A DNA stretch of 64,000 nucleotides from an uncultured Selenomonadales bacterium (GTDB lineage Bacteria > Bacillota > Negativicutes > Selenomonadales > Selenomonadaceae). A program made the translations under genes and the position numbers. Positions 33,558-41,716 of this stretch are shown in pieces; position 1 is the stretch's first letter; every line of letters starts with the position of its first letter. A model generated the notes under the pieces. It searched no databases. It saw only the letters and a list, made by a program, of their open reading frames with translations, and was not told the DNA's origin. The stretch covers positions 1 to 64,000 of the forward strand of contig CAMZAX010000009.1 in NCBI GenBank assembly GCA_947304355.1. The letters run 5' to 3'.

Positions 33558-33765
33558 CTTTAGCGTCGCCTCCTTCGCCGATAATGCCTTCAACTTCCTC
33601 CATGAGTGCCAAGCGTTCTTCGACGCGCTCGGTCAGCCGCTCCAAGCGATTTGAATCGACGTCGAGAATTTCGCGAACGCTGTTAAGTATCTTAATCAGC
33701 ACATCGGATTTTTCGTCGGGAATCTCCTCAATCAAAGTGAATATCTCTTGCTTAAGTTCAGTCAC
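33544..33765 (-). CDS. Small coiled-coil protein within the liv operon
   Basis: 73 residues, GTG start overlapping the livM stop by four bases, with GGGGG upstream. It is predicted helical and highly charged (ERLTERVEERLALMEEVEGII). Not recognised. Full translational coupling between livM and livG argues it is a genuine gene, but no function is known for it. Confidence 0.6.
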   Translation of the reverse strand: MTELKQEIFTLIEEIPDEKSDVLIKILNSVREILDVDSNRLERLTERVEERLALMEEVEGIIGEGGDAKVGNH

Positions 33766-34727
33766 GTTGCCGCCCCCTTTGCGCCCGATAACTTGTCGAG
33801 AAGTTTTTTAATCGGCGCGACGTTGGTCAGCTCCATGTAGCCGAAGAGACCTTGCGGGCGATAGAACATCATCAAAATCAACGCCAACGCGTAGATAATC
33901 ATGCGCGCTTCGGGGAAGGACGCCAACGCCGCCGATATGAACGTCACGACGAACGCGCCCGCGATTGAGCCGGTGATTGAGCCCATGCCGCCCATAACGA
34001 CCATTATCAGATAGTTGAACGACGACAGGAACGTAAACGACGTGGGGCTTATCAGATAGAACTGGTGCGCGAATAAGCCGCCCGCCACGCCCGCGAACGC
34101 CGCGCCGATTGTGAACGCCATGACTTTGTATTTGGTGGTGTTGACGCCCATTGCCTCCGCCGCGATTTCGTTTTCGCGTATCGCAATGCACGCGCGCCCG
34201 TGCGACGAGTTCACGAAGTTTTTGATAAAGAACAGCGTCACGAGCATCACGAAGAAAACCCACGTGAAGTTCGTCAAATGCGGAATGCCTTTGAAGCCCG
34301 CCGCGCCGCCGACGTAATCGATATTCATTATGACGATTCGGATTATTTCGCCGAGCCCCAACGTCGCGATGGCAAGATAGTCGCCGCGCAGGCGCAGTGT
34401 CGGCAGTCCGATTAAAAAGCCCAAACAGCCCGCCGCAATCGCGCCGAGAATCAAAGCGACAATCAGCGGCAAGCCGAACTTGACCGTCGCAACGACGCCG
34501 ACGTAAGCACCGACCGCCATGAAGCCCGCGTGCCCCAACGAAAATTGTCCCGTGTAGCCGTTAATCAAGTTCAGGCTCACCGACATGATTATGTTGACGC
34601 AAATCAAAATGATGTTCAGCTCCCAAAACGAGCCGATAACTTTCGCGCTTATCATCATCTGCAGAATGCCGTAAAGCACGAGCCCGAAGACAAGCATTAT
34701 CAAATCGCGTTTCCTTGCTGAGTTCAT
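33762..34727 (-). CDS. livM: Branched-chain amino-acid ABC permease LivM
   Basis: 321 residues, about nine to ten membrane helices. Contains NLINGYTGQFSLGHAGFMAVGAY near the start, and the permease coupling loop GENEIAAEAMGVNTTKYKVMAF. It pairs with LivH to form the membrane channel. The start lies four bases after the livH stop, with AAAAGGTG as SD. Confidence 0.95.
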   Translation of the reverse strand: MNSARKRDLIMLVFGLVLYGILQMMISAKVIGSFWELNIILICVNIIMSVSLNLINGYTGQFSLGHAGFMAVGAYVGVVATVKFGLPLIVALILGAIAAGCLGFLIGLPTLRLRGDYLAIATLGLGEIIRIVIMNIDYVGGAAGFKGIPHLTNFTWVFFVMLVTLFFIKNFVNSSHGRACIAIRENEIAAEAMGVNTTKYKVMAFTIGAAFAGVAGGLFAHQFYLISPTSFTFLSSFNYLIMVVMGGMGSITGSIAGAFVVTFISAALASFPEARMIIYALALILMMFYRPQGLFGYMELTNVAPIKKLLDKLSGAKGAAT

Positions 34728-34731
34728 ATCG

Positions 34732-35619
34732 TCACACCTTTTCGTTAGTGTTCTTGCCGAAGAGACCGCCGGGCTTGATAAGCAAAACCAAAATCAAAAT
34801 CGCGAACGCCGCCGCGTCACGGAACGTGGACGACAGGAAGCCCGCAACCAACGCCTCGACGACGCCCAAGACTATGCCGCCGACGACCGCGCCGGGTAAA
34901 ATTCCTATGCCGCCGAGGACAGCCGCAACGAACGCTTTCAAGCCCGGCATGATGCCCATAAGCGGATCAATCGTGTTGTAGTAGACGCCGACCAAAACGC
35001 CCGCCGCCGCCGCCAACGCCGAACCTATGCAAAACGTCATTGAAATAACTTTGTCCGAATCGACGCCCATAAGCTGCGCGGTCTCCGTGTCGAAGCTCGC
35101 CGCCCGCATTGCCTTGCCGAGTTTCGTTTTCTGCACGATGTAAGTCAAAATCGCCATAAGCACAATCGTTATGCTGAGAATCAAAAGCTGTTGCCCGTTG
35201 ATTATGAAGCCGCCGAGGTTGAACGAAATATTCGGCATGACTTCGGGGAACGTGCGCGGCGTCGGCGTGACGAAGTACATGCTGGTGTACTCCAGGAAGA
35301 ACGACACGCCGATTGCCGTTATCAACAGCGAAATGCGCGGCGCGTGACGGAGCGGCTTGTAGGCGATTCTCTCGACCAACATGCCGAGCACCGCCGTTAT
35401 CGCCATGGAAAGCAGGAGCGCAGGAAAAATTGATAAGTGCCCAATCGTGATTGCCGCGAAGCCGATATACGCGCCGACCATGTAAACGTCGCCGTGCGCG
35501 AAATTTATCAGCTTTATAATGCCGTAAATCATCGTGTAGCCCAGGGCGATAAGCGCGTAGATGCTGCCCAGGCTCACGCCGTTTATCAACTGCTGAACGA
35601 GTTGATGCGCAAAGTCCAT
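34732..35619 (-). CDS. livH: Branched-chain amino-acid ABC permease LivH
   Basis: 295 residues, about eight helices. Begins LVQQLINGVSLGSIYALIALGYTMIYG, the LivH hallmark, and has the coupling segment AMRAASFDTETAQLMGVDSDKVIS. GGGAGG precedes the ATG, next to a GAAAAATTTTTC palindrome. Confidence 0.95.
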   Translation of the reverse strand: MDFAHQLVQQLINGVSLGSIYALIALGYTMIYGIIKLINFAHGDVYMVGAYIGFAAITIGHLSIFPALLLSMAITAVLGMLVERIAYKPLRHAPRISLLITAIGVSFFLEYTSMYFVTPTPRTFPEVMPNISFNLGGFIINGQQLLILSITIVLMAILTYIVQKTKLGKAMRAASFDTETAQLMGVDSDKVISMTFCIGSALAAAAGVLVGVYYNTIDPLMGIMPGLKAFVAAVLGGIGILPGAVVGGIVLGVVEALVAGFLSSTFRDAAAFAILILVLLIKPGGLFGKNTNEKV

Positions 35620-35691
35620 AAAAAAACCTCCCTGAAAAATTTTTCAAGGAGAATTGTAACGGTTTATCGCAATATTGTCACGCGTTATTTT

Positions 35692-35893
35692 TTACCAACA
35701 TTCCCACGCGTAATCAAAAATTTTCCGGTAGAAGCCGCGGTTGCCGACTTCGTTGCCGTAACGTCTGACGCGCTTGTTCGCCCAATGACGGACGAATTGC
35801 AGACTTGCGGCTGTGAGAATTTTGTTTGCGTCGCGGCTTAACTTGCGGGGTTATGACTTGAGCAATCGTCGCGTCCAATTCTTCGGGCGTCAT
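35692..35893 (-). pseudogene. Small frameshifted gene between livK and livH
   Basis: An ATG at 35893 opens MTPEELDATIAQVIT; in the next frame the same region continues RKLSRDANKILTAASLQFVRHWANKRVRRYGNEVGNRGF and ends WECW at 35692. The two join near a CCCC run at about 35848, giving a ~67-residue protein. Both halves have protein-like composition. No SD is obvious. It may be a degraded gene or a sequencing error. Confidence 0.4.
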
Positions 35894-35903
35894 TAACGGT
35901 TAA

Positions 35904-37133
35904 TTACTGTTCGGCTTCGTTGCGCTCTTGAGCTTCGGGCGAAATGGGCGCGATTTTTGTGCGAAGTTCGCGGACGCCGTCTTTGGTCTCGATGACGACG
36001 ATACCCTTAATCGGGTTGTGCGTCGAAGGATCCATTGTGATTTTGCCCGTGCCGACTTGCAAATCGGTTATCGCTTCGATATTGTCGCGAATCTTTTTCG
36101 AGTCGTTGCCGGCCTTGTCGATGGCGTTGACAAGCATTTTGCCCGCGTCGTAGCCCAGAGCCGCGAAGACGTTCGGGTCGGTATTGTATTCGGCTTTGTA
36201 AGCTTTAATGAACGGCTGAACTTCGGCGTCGCCCTCAAAATAGTGCGTGCAGAAGAAAGTATTGTTGAGCGCGTCTTTGCCGGCGATGTCGATAACTTTG
36301 CTGTCGTCCCAACCGTCAGTGCCCAAAATCGCGGCGGTTATGCCGAGTTCGCGAGCCTGCTTGATGATTTTGCCGACTTCCTCATAGTAAGCGGGGACGA
36401 AGATGACATCGGCGTTCGCGGTCTGAATTTTGGTCAGCGCGGCTTTGAAGTCTTGGTCTTTGGCGAGGAAAGCCTCTTCCATGACGACCGTGCCGCCGTC
36501 AGCCTCGAAACGTTCCTTGAAGATTTTGCCCAAGCTCTTGGAGTAATCGGAGCTTGAATCCAGATAAAGCACGGCGGTGTTCGCCATCAAGTCTTTGCGT
36601 GCGAATTGCGCCATGACTTCGCTCTGTTGCGGGTCAATGAAGCACGCGCGGAAGACGTAAGGCTTAACCTTGCCGTTCTCGACAGTGACGTCGGGATTTG
36701 TGGCGGCGGGCGCGATAATCGGAATCATGTTGTCCGTCGCAACCTGCGATTCGGCAATGACGTTTGCAGTGACGGCGGGGCCGACCAACGCGACAACTTT
36801 ATCGTCGGAGATTAATTTCGTCGCGGCGTTGACGGATTCTGCCGCCTCGGACTTGGAGTCAGCCTCGACGATTTTGATTTTCTTGCCGTTGACGCCGCCC
36901 GCGTCGTTGATTTCCTTGACGGCAAGCTTGAGCCCGTTATTGGCATTCGCGCCGTATTGCGCGTGGTTGCCCGTCAGCTCGAAATTCGCGCCGATAACGA
37001 TTTCGTCGCCCGCAGCTTTTTGTTCGCCGCCGCCCGCTGAATCGCCGCCGCCGCAACCCGTGAACAACGCGCTCGCCAAAATCCCGCAAGCGATCATTGA
37101 CGCCAATCTGAATTTCTTTTTAGAGAAAAACAT
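35904..37133 (-). CDS. livK: Branched-chain amino-acid binding lipoprotein (LivK/LivJ-like)
   Basis: 409 residues. Lipobox ALFTGCGGG (Cys ~27), a Gly/Ser-rich linker, then a type I periplasmic-binding fold with IVIGANFELTGNHAQYGANANNGLKLAVKEINDAGGVNGK, the typical Leu/Ile/Val-binding start. It delivers ligand to LivHM. TGGAGG lies before the ATG. It heads the long liv operon, separated from livH by 284 bases that contain a small broken gene. Confidence 0.95.
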   Translation of the reverse strand: MFFSKKKFRLASMIACGILASALFTGCGGGDSAGGGEQKAAGDEIVIGANFELTGNHAQYGANANNGLKLAVKEINDAGGVNGKKIKIVEADSKSEAAESVNAATKLISDDKVVALVGPAVTANVIAESQVATDNMIPIIAPAATNPDVTVENGKVKPYVFRACFIDPQQSEVMAQFARKDLMANTAVLYLDSSSDYSKSLGKIFKERFEADGGTVVMEEAFLAKDQDFKAALTKIQTANADVIFVPAYYEEVGKIIKQARELGITAAILGTDGWDDSKVIDIAGKDALNNTFFCTHYFEGDAEVQPFIKAYKAEYNTDPNVFAALGYDAGKMLVNAIDKAGNDSKKIRDNIEAITDLQVGTGKITMDPSTHNPIKGIVVIETKDGVRELRTKIAPISPEAQERNEAEQ

Positions 37134-37219
37134 TCTACGAAACCTCCAAAAAAATTTTTAACCATGGAAACTTCCGCGCAAGTATATTTTAACGCGCGGC
37201 AAACGTCAAGGTTTTTTTA

Positions 37220-37262
37220 GGGACAAGGGATAAGGGACAAGGGACAAGTTTTGTGTTATAAT
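37220..37262 (+). repeat. GGGACAA array with an adjacent TATAAT box
   Basis: Four units (GGGACAA, GGGATAA, GGGACAA, GGGACAA; 37220-37247). A perfect TATAAT lies at 37257-37262, and the unit at 37234 puts GGGACA 17 bases upstream, so the array may supply a weak -35 for the TPR gene. Confidence 0.7.
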
Positions 37263-37296
37263 CGGCGCGAAAAATTTTTATCGGGTGGTGAATCGC

Positions 37297-38469
37297 ATGA
37301 AAAAATTTTTTGCGCCGATGATTGTCGGCAGTCTGCTTGGCGCGTCGCCCGTCAGTGCCGAGGTCAGAAATTACGACGGCGTCGGCGAATACATTATGAG
37401 CGACTTCGAGACGCCCGAAGTTGCCAAACAACGCGCCAAAGCCTATGCCGAACGCAACGCTGCCGAAAAGGCGGGCGTCTATGTCAAAAGCTACTCGCGC
37501 GCGGAAAATTTCGAACTGGTCGACGACGAAATCGTTACCATGACGAGCGGCATTTTGAAAATCATCAGCGTCGATTACAAATTGGTGCCCATGGAGGAAT
37601 ACGGCGGCATCATGTATCGCGCAACGATTTCGGCGAGCATTGACACCGATAAAGTCGACGAGTGGATTTCTCAAAGCGTCGGCGAACGCGAATCGCTTAT
37701 CGAAAAGAATCGCGAACTTCAGCGGCAAATCGACGAACAGGAAAAATTAATCGCGCGGCTCAAATCCGAGGCGACGCAAAAAAATTCGCCCGAAGCTACG
37801 GAAAAACTTAAAGACGAATTCGCGACGGCGGACAGAATTTTTATGTCGAACGTCAAGCTGGAGGAAGGCGACCGCTTGAACTTGGTCATTGCCGATTGGG
37901 CTTACGAGGCGGCGGTCAAGTGTTGGACGGAAGCCATTGAACTCAACCCGAACAATTTTTTGGCTTACGAGTCGCGCGGTTACTACTTCCACTTGCCGGA
38001 CGTGGCGCGTTACGCCGAGGCGATTGACGATTACACGCGGGCGATTGAGCTGCGACCGGGCACTGCAGGCAATTATTTTTATCGCGGCGAAACGTACATG
38101 AGAATCGGCGAACGCGATCTTGCGCAACGTGATTTCGAGCGGGCGTTGGGCTTGAATCCGCGCATGTCGGCTCCTTTGGGCGAATTGGCTTATCTCTACG
38201 CCACGAGCGGGCAGACGCAACAGGCGATTGAATTTGCGAATCGTGCGCTTGAAACCAATGAGCGGAATTGGCGGGCGTATTAAAGTCGCGGGCTTGCGTT
38301 CTTTGCGCTGAACGATTACGACGCCGCGCTTGCCGACGCGCAAAGTGCTCTTGAATGGGGTTGCGGCGACGCGTATCAATTAATCGGCGATTGTTACGAC
38401 AAAATGGGGCGGCACGACGAGGCGACGAAGTATTGGGAGCTTGCCAAAGACCCGCCCGCGTTCGGATAA
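37297..38469 (+). pseudogene. Exported TPR protein interrupted by an in-frame TAA
   Basis: Signal peptide at the start (APMIVGSLLGASPVSA), a ~110-residue LPP20/flagellar-type-like domain (EAKAYAERNAAEKAG..), a coiled coil (ESLIEKNRELQRQIDEQEKLIARL, ~140-165), then TPR units (~190-330). TAA at 38281-38283 ends the frame after NERNWRAY. The same frame then continues for 62 codons with a perfect TPR continuation (SRGLAFFALNDYDAALADAQSAL, DKMGRHDEATKYW) to TAA at 38469. A single nonsense change explains it. The 328-residue truncated product may still be made. Confidence 0.75.
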
Positions 38470-38482
38470 CGGAGGAAATTTT

Positions 38483-39766
38483 TTGAACTCAACCATAACC
38501 AAAATCGCGGCGGGCTCTCTCGCCGAAGAACTTGAACTCACTGCGGGCGATAAAATCTTGCAAGTCAACGGTCGCGCGCCGCTTGACATCATCGACTTGA
38601 GTTTTCAGCTCGCCGAAGAGGAAATCGAACTTTTAATCGAACACGCCGACGGTCAACGCGAAATCATCGCCTTTGAAAAGGACGTCGACGAAGAACTCGG
38701 CGCGGAATTTGAATCGGCGGTCTTCGACGGCGTTCGGCGTTGCAAAAATCATTGCGTCTTTTGTTTTGTCGACATGATTGCCCCAAATATGCGCCGCACG
38801 CTGTCAATCAAGGACGACGATTATCGGTTGTCGTTTCTGTTCGGCAATTTCATCACGCTGACGAATTTGACCGCCAAAGATTTCCGCCGCATAAAAAAAT
38901 TTCATCTGTCGCCGCTGTTCGTGTCGATTCACTCCATGAATCCCGATTTGCGCGCCAAAATCCTGCGAACGCCGCAAGCCGCGCAGATTAATCGGCAACT
39001 CGACGAACTGGAGCGGGCGGGCGTCGAATATCACACGCAAGTTGTCCTGTGCAAGGATTTAAACGACGGCGCGGAGCTCGATTTCACGATAACGGAAATT
39101 CTCAAGCGTCGACCGCACGCGCAGAGCCTGGCGATAGTGCCCGTCGGCGTGACGCGCTACCGCCGCGACAAATTTCCGCTGAATCAATTCGATAAAGACT
39201 CGGCGGCAACGGTTATCGCGCAGGTTGAACGCTTCCAACAACAAATTCGCGCCGAATCCGGGCGGACGTTCGTTTATTTGGGCGACGAATTTTATTTTCT
39301 TGCCGAACGCGACTTCCCGCCCGTCGAATATTATGACGACTTCCCGCAAATCGAAAACGGTATCGGCATGACGCGCAATTTTATTGAGGAGTGGCAAGGG
39401 ACAAGGGACAAGGGACAAGGGACAAAGTTGACTGACGTGATTTGCGGTACTTCGATTGCCAAAGTCTTCAAACGACTGACTTCCGACCTTCCCAACGTGC
39501 GAATCATTCCCGTCGTGAATAAATTCTTCGGCGAACGCGTCAACGTGTCGGGTTTGCTGACCGGCGGAGACATAATCGACGCGCTCAAAGCTGCGGGCGG
39601 CTTTCGCGACAAAATTTTGATTCCCGCGACGGCTCTCAAGGCAGGCGAAGAAATTTTTCTCGACGATGTGACCCTTGACGACCTCAAAAAACTGTTCGCG
39701 CCCGCGCAGATTGTTCCGATTCACGACGGCGCAGAATTCAGACGAAATTTGGAGGGATTTACATGA
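38483..39766 (+). CDS. DUF512 protein: PDZ-like domain plus radical-SAM-type Cys cluster
   Basis: 427 residues from the TTG at 38483, preceded by GGAGGA. Residues ~1-60 are PDZ-like (ITKIAAGSLAEELELTAGDKILQVNG). RCKNHCVFCFVD (~85-95) is a C-x3-C-x2-C radical-SAM cluster; the remainder is the DUF512 domain. The family is common in Firmicutes and neighbours der there as here. Oddity: residues ~306-315 ([10 protein letters not shown]) come from a GGGACAA tandem array within the gene. The last codons overlap der (ATGA). Confidence 0.88.
   Translation: MNSTITKIAAGSLAEELELTAGDKILQVNGRAPLDIIDLSFQLAEEEIELLIEHADGQREIIAFEKDVDEELGAEFESAVFDGVRRCKNHCVFCFVDMIAPNMRRTLSIKDDDYRLSFLFGNFITLTNLTAKDFRRIKKFHLSPLFVSIHSMNPDLRAKILRTPQAAQINRQLDELERAGVEYHTQVVLCKDLNDGAELDFTITEILKRRPHAQSLAIVPVGVTRYRRDKFPLNQFDKDSAATVIAQVERFQQQIRAESGRTFVYLGDEFYFLAERDFPPVEYYDDFPQIENGIGMTRNFIEEWQGTRDKGQGTKLTDVICGTSIAKVFKRLTSDLPNVRIIPVVNKFFGERVNVSGLLTGGDIIDALKAAGGFRDKILIPATALKAGEEIFLDDVTLDDLKKLFAPAQIVPIHDGAEFRRNLEGFT
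39398..39425 (+). repeat. GGGACAA heptamer array inside the DUF512 gene
   Basis: Four perfect GGGACAA units, in frame, encoding nearly the same residues as the array within uvrB. Confidence 0.9.
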
Positions 39767-41097
39767 GCAAACCGATTGTTGCGGTCGTCGGGCGTCCCAA
39801 TGTCGGCAAATCGACGCTGTTCAATCAAATCGGCAAGCGGCGGCTGTCGATTGTCGACGATATGGCGGGCGTAACGCGCGATCGCATTTATATGGACGCA
39901 ACTTGGCTCGACCGCGACTTCACGATGATTGACACGGGCGGCATTGAAATTAAAACCGCCGACAAAATGCTGACTTCGATTCGCGCACAGGCAAAAATCG
40001 CCGTCGACGAGGCGGACGCGATTATTTTTGTCGTCGACGGACGCGCGGGCTTGACTGCAGACGACGAAGCCGTTGCAAAATTTCTGCGCGGAGCCGAAAA
40101 GCCTATCGTCCTTGCCGTCAACAAAATCGACACGCCCCAACTCGAAAGCGAACTTTACGAATTTTACGGCCTCGGACTCGGCGAACCGATTGGAATTTCC
40201 GCAAGCAACGCGCTGAACTTGGGCGATTTGCTTGACGCCGTGGTTAAAACCTTCCCCGCCGCCGAAACGGACGCCCGCGACGAAGACGAAATCCGAATCG
40301 CGGTTATCGGACGCCCGAACGTCGGAAAATCGTCGCTTGTCAACGCCATGCTGGGCGAGGAACGCGTTATCGTCAGCGACGTGCCCGGAACGACCCGCGA
40401 CGCCATTGACACGCATTTTTTTATGAACGGAACGAAATTTACGCTGATTGATACGGCGGGTATGCGGCGCAAATCCAAAATTGATGAGCCCGTCGAACGT
40501 TACAGCGTAATTCGTTCACTGCGAGCCGTCGACCGCGCGGATGTCGTGCTGATGTTGATTGAGGCACCCGTCGGCGTCACGGAACAGGACAAAAAAATCG
40601 CCGGCTACGCCCACGAGTCCGGCAAAGGTTGCGTTATCGTCGTCAACAAGTGGGATATTTTCCCGAACAAGCACGACCGTTCGACAAATCGCTTCACGGA
40701 CGACTTGCGCGAGCGTCTCGGCTTCCTGCAATACGCGCCCGTCGTTTACACAAGTGCTTTGACGGGTCAGCGCGTCGATCGCGTGACGGAGCTTGTTAAA
40801 TTCGTCGCCGAACAACAGTCAATGCGCATTCAAACGAGCGTCCTCAACGAATTGATTCGCGACGCCGTTGCCGTCAATCCGCCGCCGTCGAAAAAGGGCA
40901 AGGCTGTAAAAATTTTCTTCGTGACGCAAGCCGACATTCACCCGCCGCGCTTTATCATCTTCGTCAACGAGCCGGAACTGTTGCACTTTTCGTATCTGCG
41001 CTTTATCGAAAACCGATTGCGCGAAAGTTTCGGTTTCGAGGGCACGCCGCTTAAATTCGTCGTCCGCAAGCACAATCAAAAAGACGACGACCAATAA
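39763..41097 (+). CDS. der: Ribosome-assembly GTPase Der (EngA)
   Basis: 444 residues, with two GTPase domains in tandem: GRPNVGKSTLF (~9-19), DTGGIE, NKID, then GRPNVGKSSLV (~186), DTAGMRRKSKI and NKWD, plus a C-terminal KH-like domain (~355-440). It acts in late 50S subunit maturation and is essential in most bacteria. The GGAGG SD is inside the end of the DUF512 gene. Confidence 0.98.
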   Translation: MSKPIVAVVGRPNVGKSTLFNQIGKRRLSIVDDMAGVTRDRIYMDATWLDRDFTMIDTGGIEIKTADKMLTSIRAQAKIAVDEADAIIFVVDGRAGLTADDEAVAKFLRGAEKPIVLAVNKIDTPQLESELYEFYGLGLGEPIGISASNALNLGDLLDAVVKTFPAAETDARDEDEIRIAVIGRPNVGKSSLVNAMLGEERVIVSDVPGTTRDAIDTHFFMNGTKFTLIDTAGMRRKSKIDEPVERYSVIRSLRAVDRADVVLMLIEAPVGVTEQDKKIAGYAHESGKGCVIVVNKWDIFPNKHDRSTNRFTDDLRERLGFLQYAPVVYTSALTGQRVDRVTELVKFVAEQQSMRIQTSVLNELIRDAVAVNPPPSKKGKAVKIFFVTQADIHPPRFIIFVNEPELLHFSYLRFIENRLRESFGFEGTPLKFVVRKHNQKDDDQ

Positions 41098-41104
41098 AAA
41101 AATT

Positions 41105-41137
41105 CCCCCGCCGCAGCGCACGGTCGGGGGGGTTTTT
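41105..41137 (+). terminator. Terminator of der
   Basis: CCCCCGCCG..CGGTCGGGGG stem and TTTTT, followed at once by the promoter of the next gene (cassette copy d). Confidence 0.85.
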
Positions 41138-41139
41138 CG

Positions 41140-41227
41140 TTGACGGCAGAAAATTTTTTTGCTAAACTTGTAACGAAATCGGAATCCTAACGTATAAGGG
41201 ATAGAAAACGATTTGGAGGCTGATATT
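41140..41227 (+). promoter_or_regulatory. Promoter and conserved 5' leader of double-glycine peptide B
   Basis: -35 TTGACG (41140-41145), 17 bases, -10 TAAACT (41163-41168). Downstream TGTAACGAAATCGGAA and CGTATAAGGGA match the leader before peptide A (20188-20259) almost base for base. Confidence 0.75.
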
Positions 41228-41551
41228 ATGGCTAAGGAAGACAAATTCGCGGACGAAATGCTCACTGAAGACAAATTGGACGGAGTGGCGGGCGGTTCAA
41301 TTTGGGTTCGCGAAGGTATTGCCAAAAAAGCAGGAATTTATCTGCTCAAAGAGGACGGAACGCCCGGTAAATGGGGCAATTTGTCTAATGACGGCGACTA
41401 TTATTTCGGAGAAGAAAAAATTACACAATCCGCTGCAATATGTATAATAAATTTTTACAATGCCAAGGGTCGCAGACCGTACAACTCTACAGAAGCCGTA
41501 AATTACTGCGAAAAGCATAAGAGTTCTGTCAAGCCCCACCATATGGGATGA
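41228..41551 (+). CDS. Double-glycine leader secreted peptide, B
   Basis: 107 residues from the ATG at 41228 (GGAGGCTGATATT upstream). The leader EMLTEDKLDGVAGG ends in GG at 22-23. The mature ~84 residues are rich in Gly, Tyr, Asn and Lys, with Cys at two positions (AAICII, NYCEKH). The last third (ITQSAAICIINFYNAKGRRPY) resembles the C-terminal helix of peptide A. No dedicated transporter is adjacent. Antimicrobial or signalling peptide is a guess from the leader. Confidence 0.6.
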   Translation: MAKEDKFADEMLTEDKLDGVAGGSIWVREGIAKKAGIYLLKEDGTPGKWGNLSNDGDYYFGEEKITQSAAICIINFYNAKGRRPYNSTEAVNYCEKHKSSVKPHHMG

Positions 41552-41620
41552 AAAGAAAATTTCTGACGAAATCATCACCGACGACAAACTCAAACAGGTC
41601 GCAGACATCATTGACTATCA
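41547..41620 (+). pseudogene. Remnant of a third double-glycine leader
   Basis: In the frame beginning at 41547, codons read DEKKISDEIITDDKLKQVAD, which parallels the leader of peptide B (FADEMLTEDKLDGVAGG). There is no start codon with SD, the GG is lost and the frame runs into a terminator. Probably a leftover from a tandem peptide array. Confidence 0.5.
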
Positions 41621-41622
41621 AA

Positions 41623-41686
41623 AAAGCCCTTCGACGGCGCGTCGGAGGGTTTTTTCGTTTAAGTACATAAAAAATTTTGCTAAACT
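41623..41686 (+). promoter_or_regulatory. Terminator-promoter cassette, decayed copy e
   Basis: Stem CCCTTCGACGGCGCGTCGGAGGG and T-run, then TTTAAG (poor -35) 17 bases before TAAACT (41681-41686), and TGTAACGAATCG. It points into the 3' end of the converging glutamate synthase gene, so no gene is served. Confidence 0.55.
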
Positions 41687-41716
41687 GTGTAACGAATCGT
41701 CGCGGCGAGCATATAA

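Noticed and set aside
33557..33593. Upstream ATG start for livG
   Set aside because: It would add 12 residues not typical of LivG and lacks an SD, whereas the TTG has AAGGAGG upstream; noted as an alternative only.
38281..38283. Programmed readthrough or recoding at the TPR gene stop
   Set aside because: No recoding signals (no selenocysteine-type hairpin, slippery site or UGA) are visible; a nonsense mutation is simpler.
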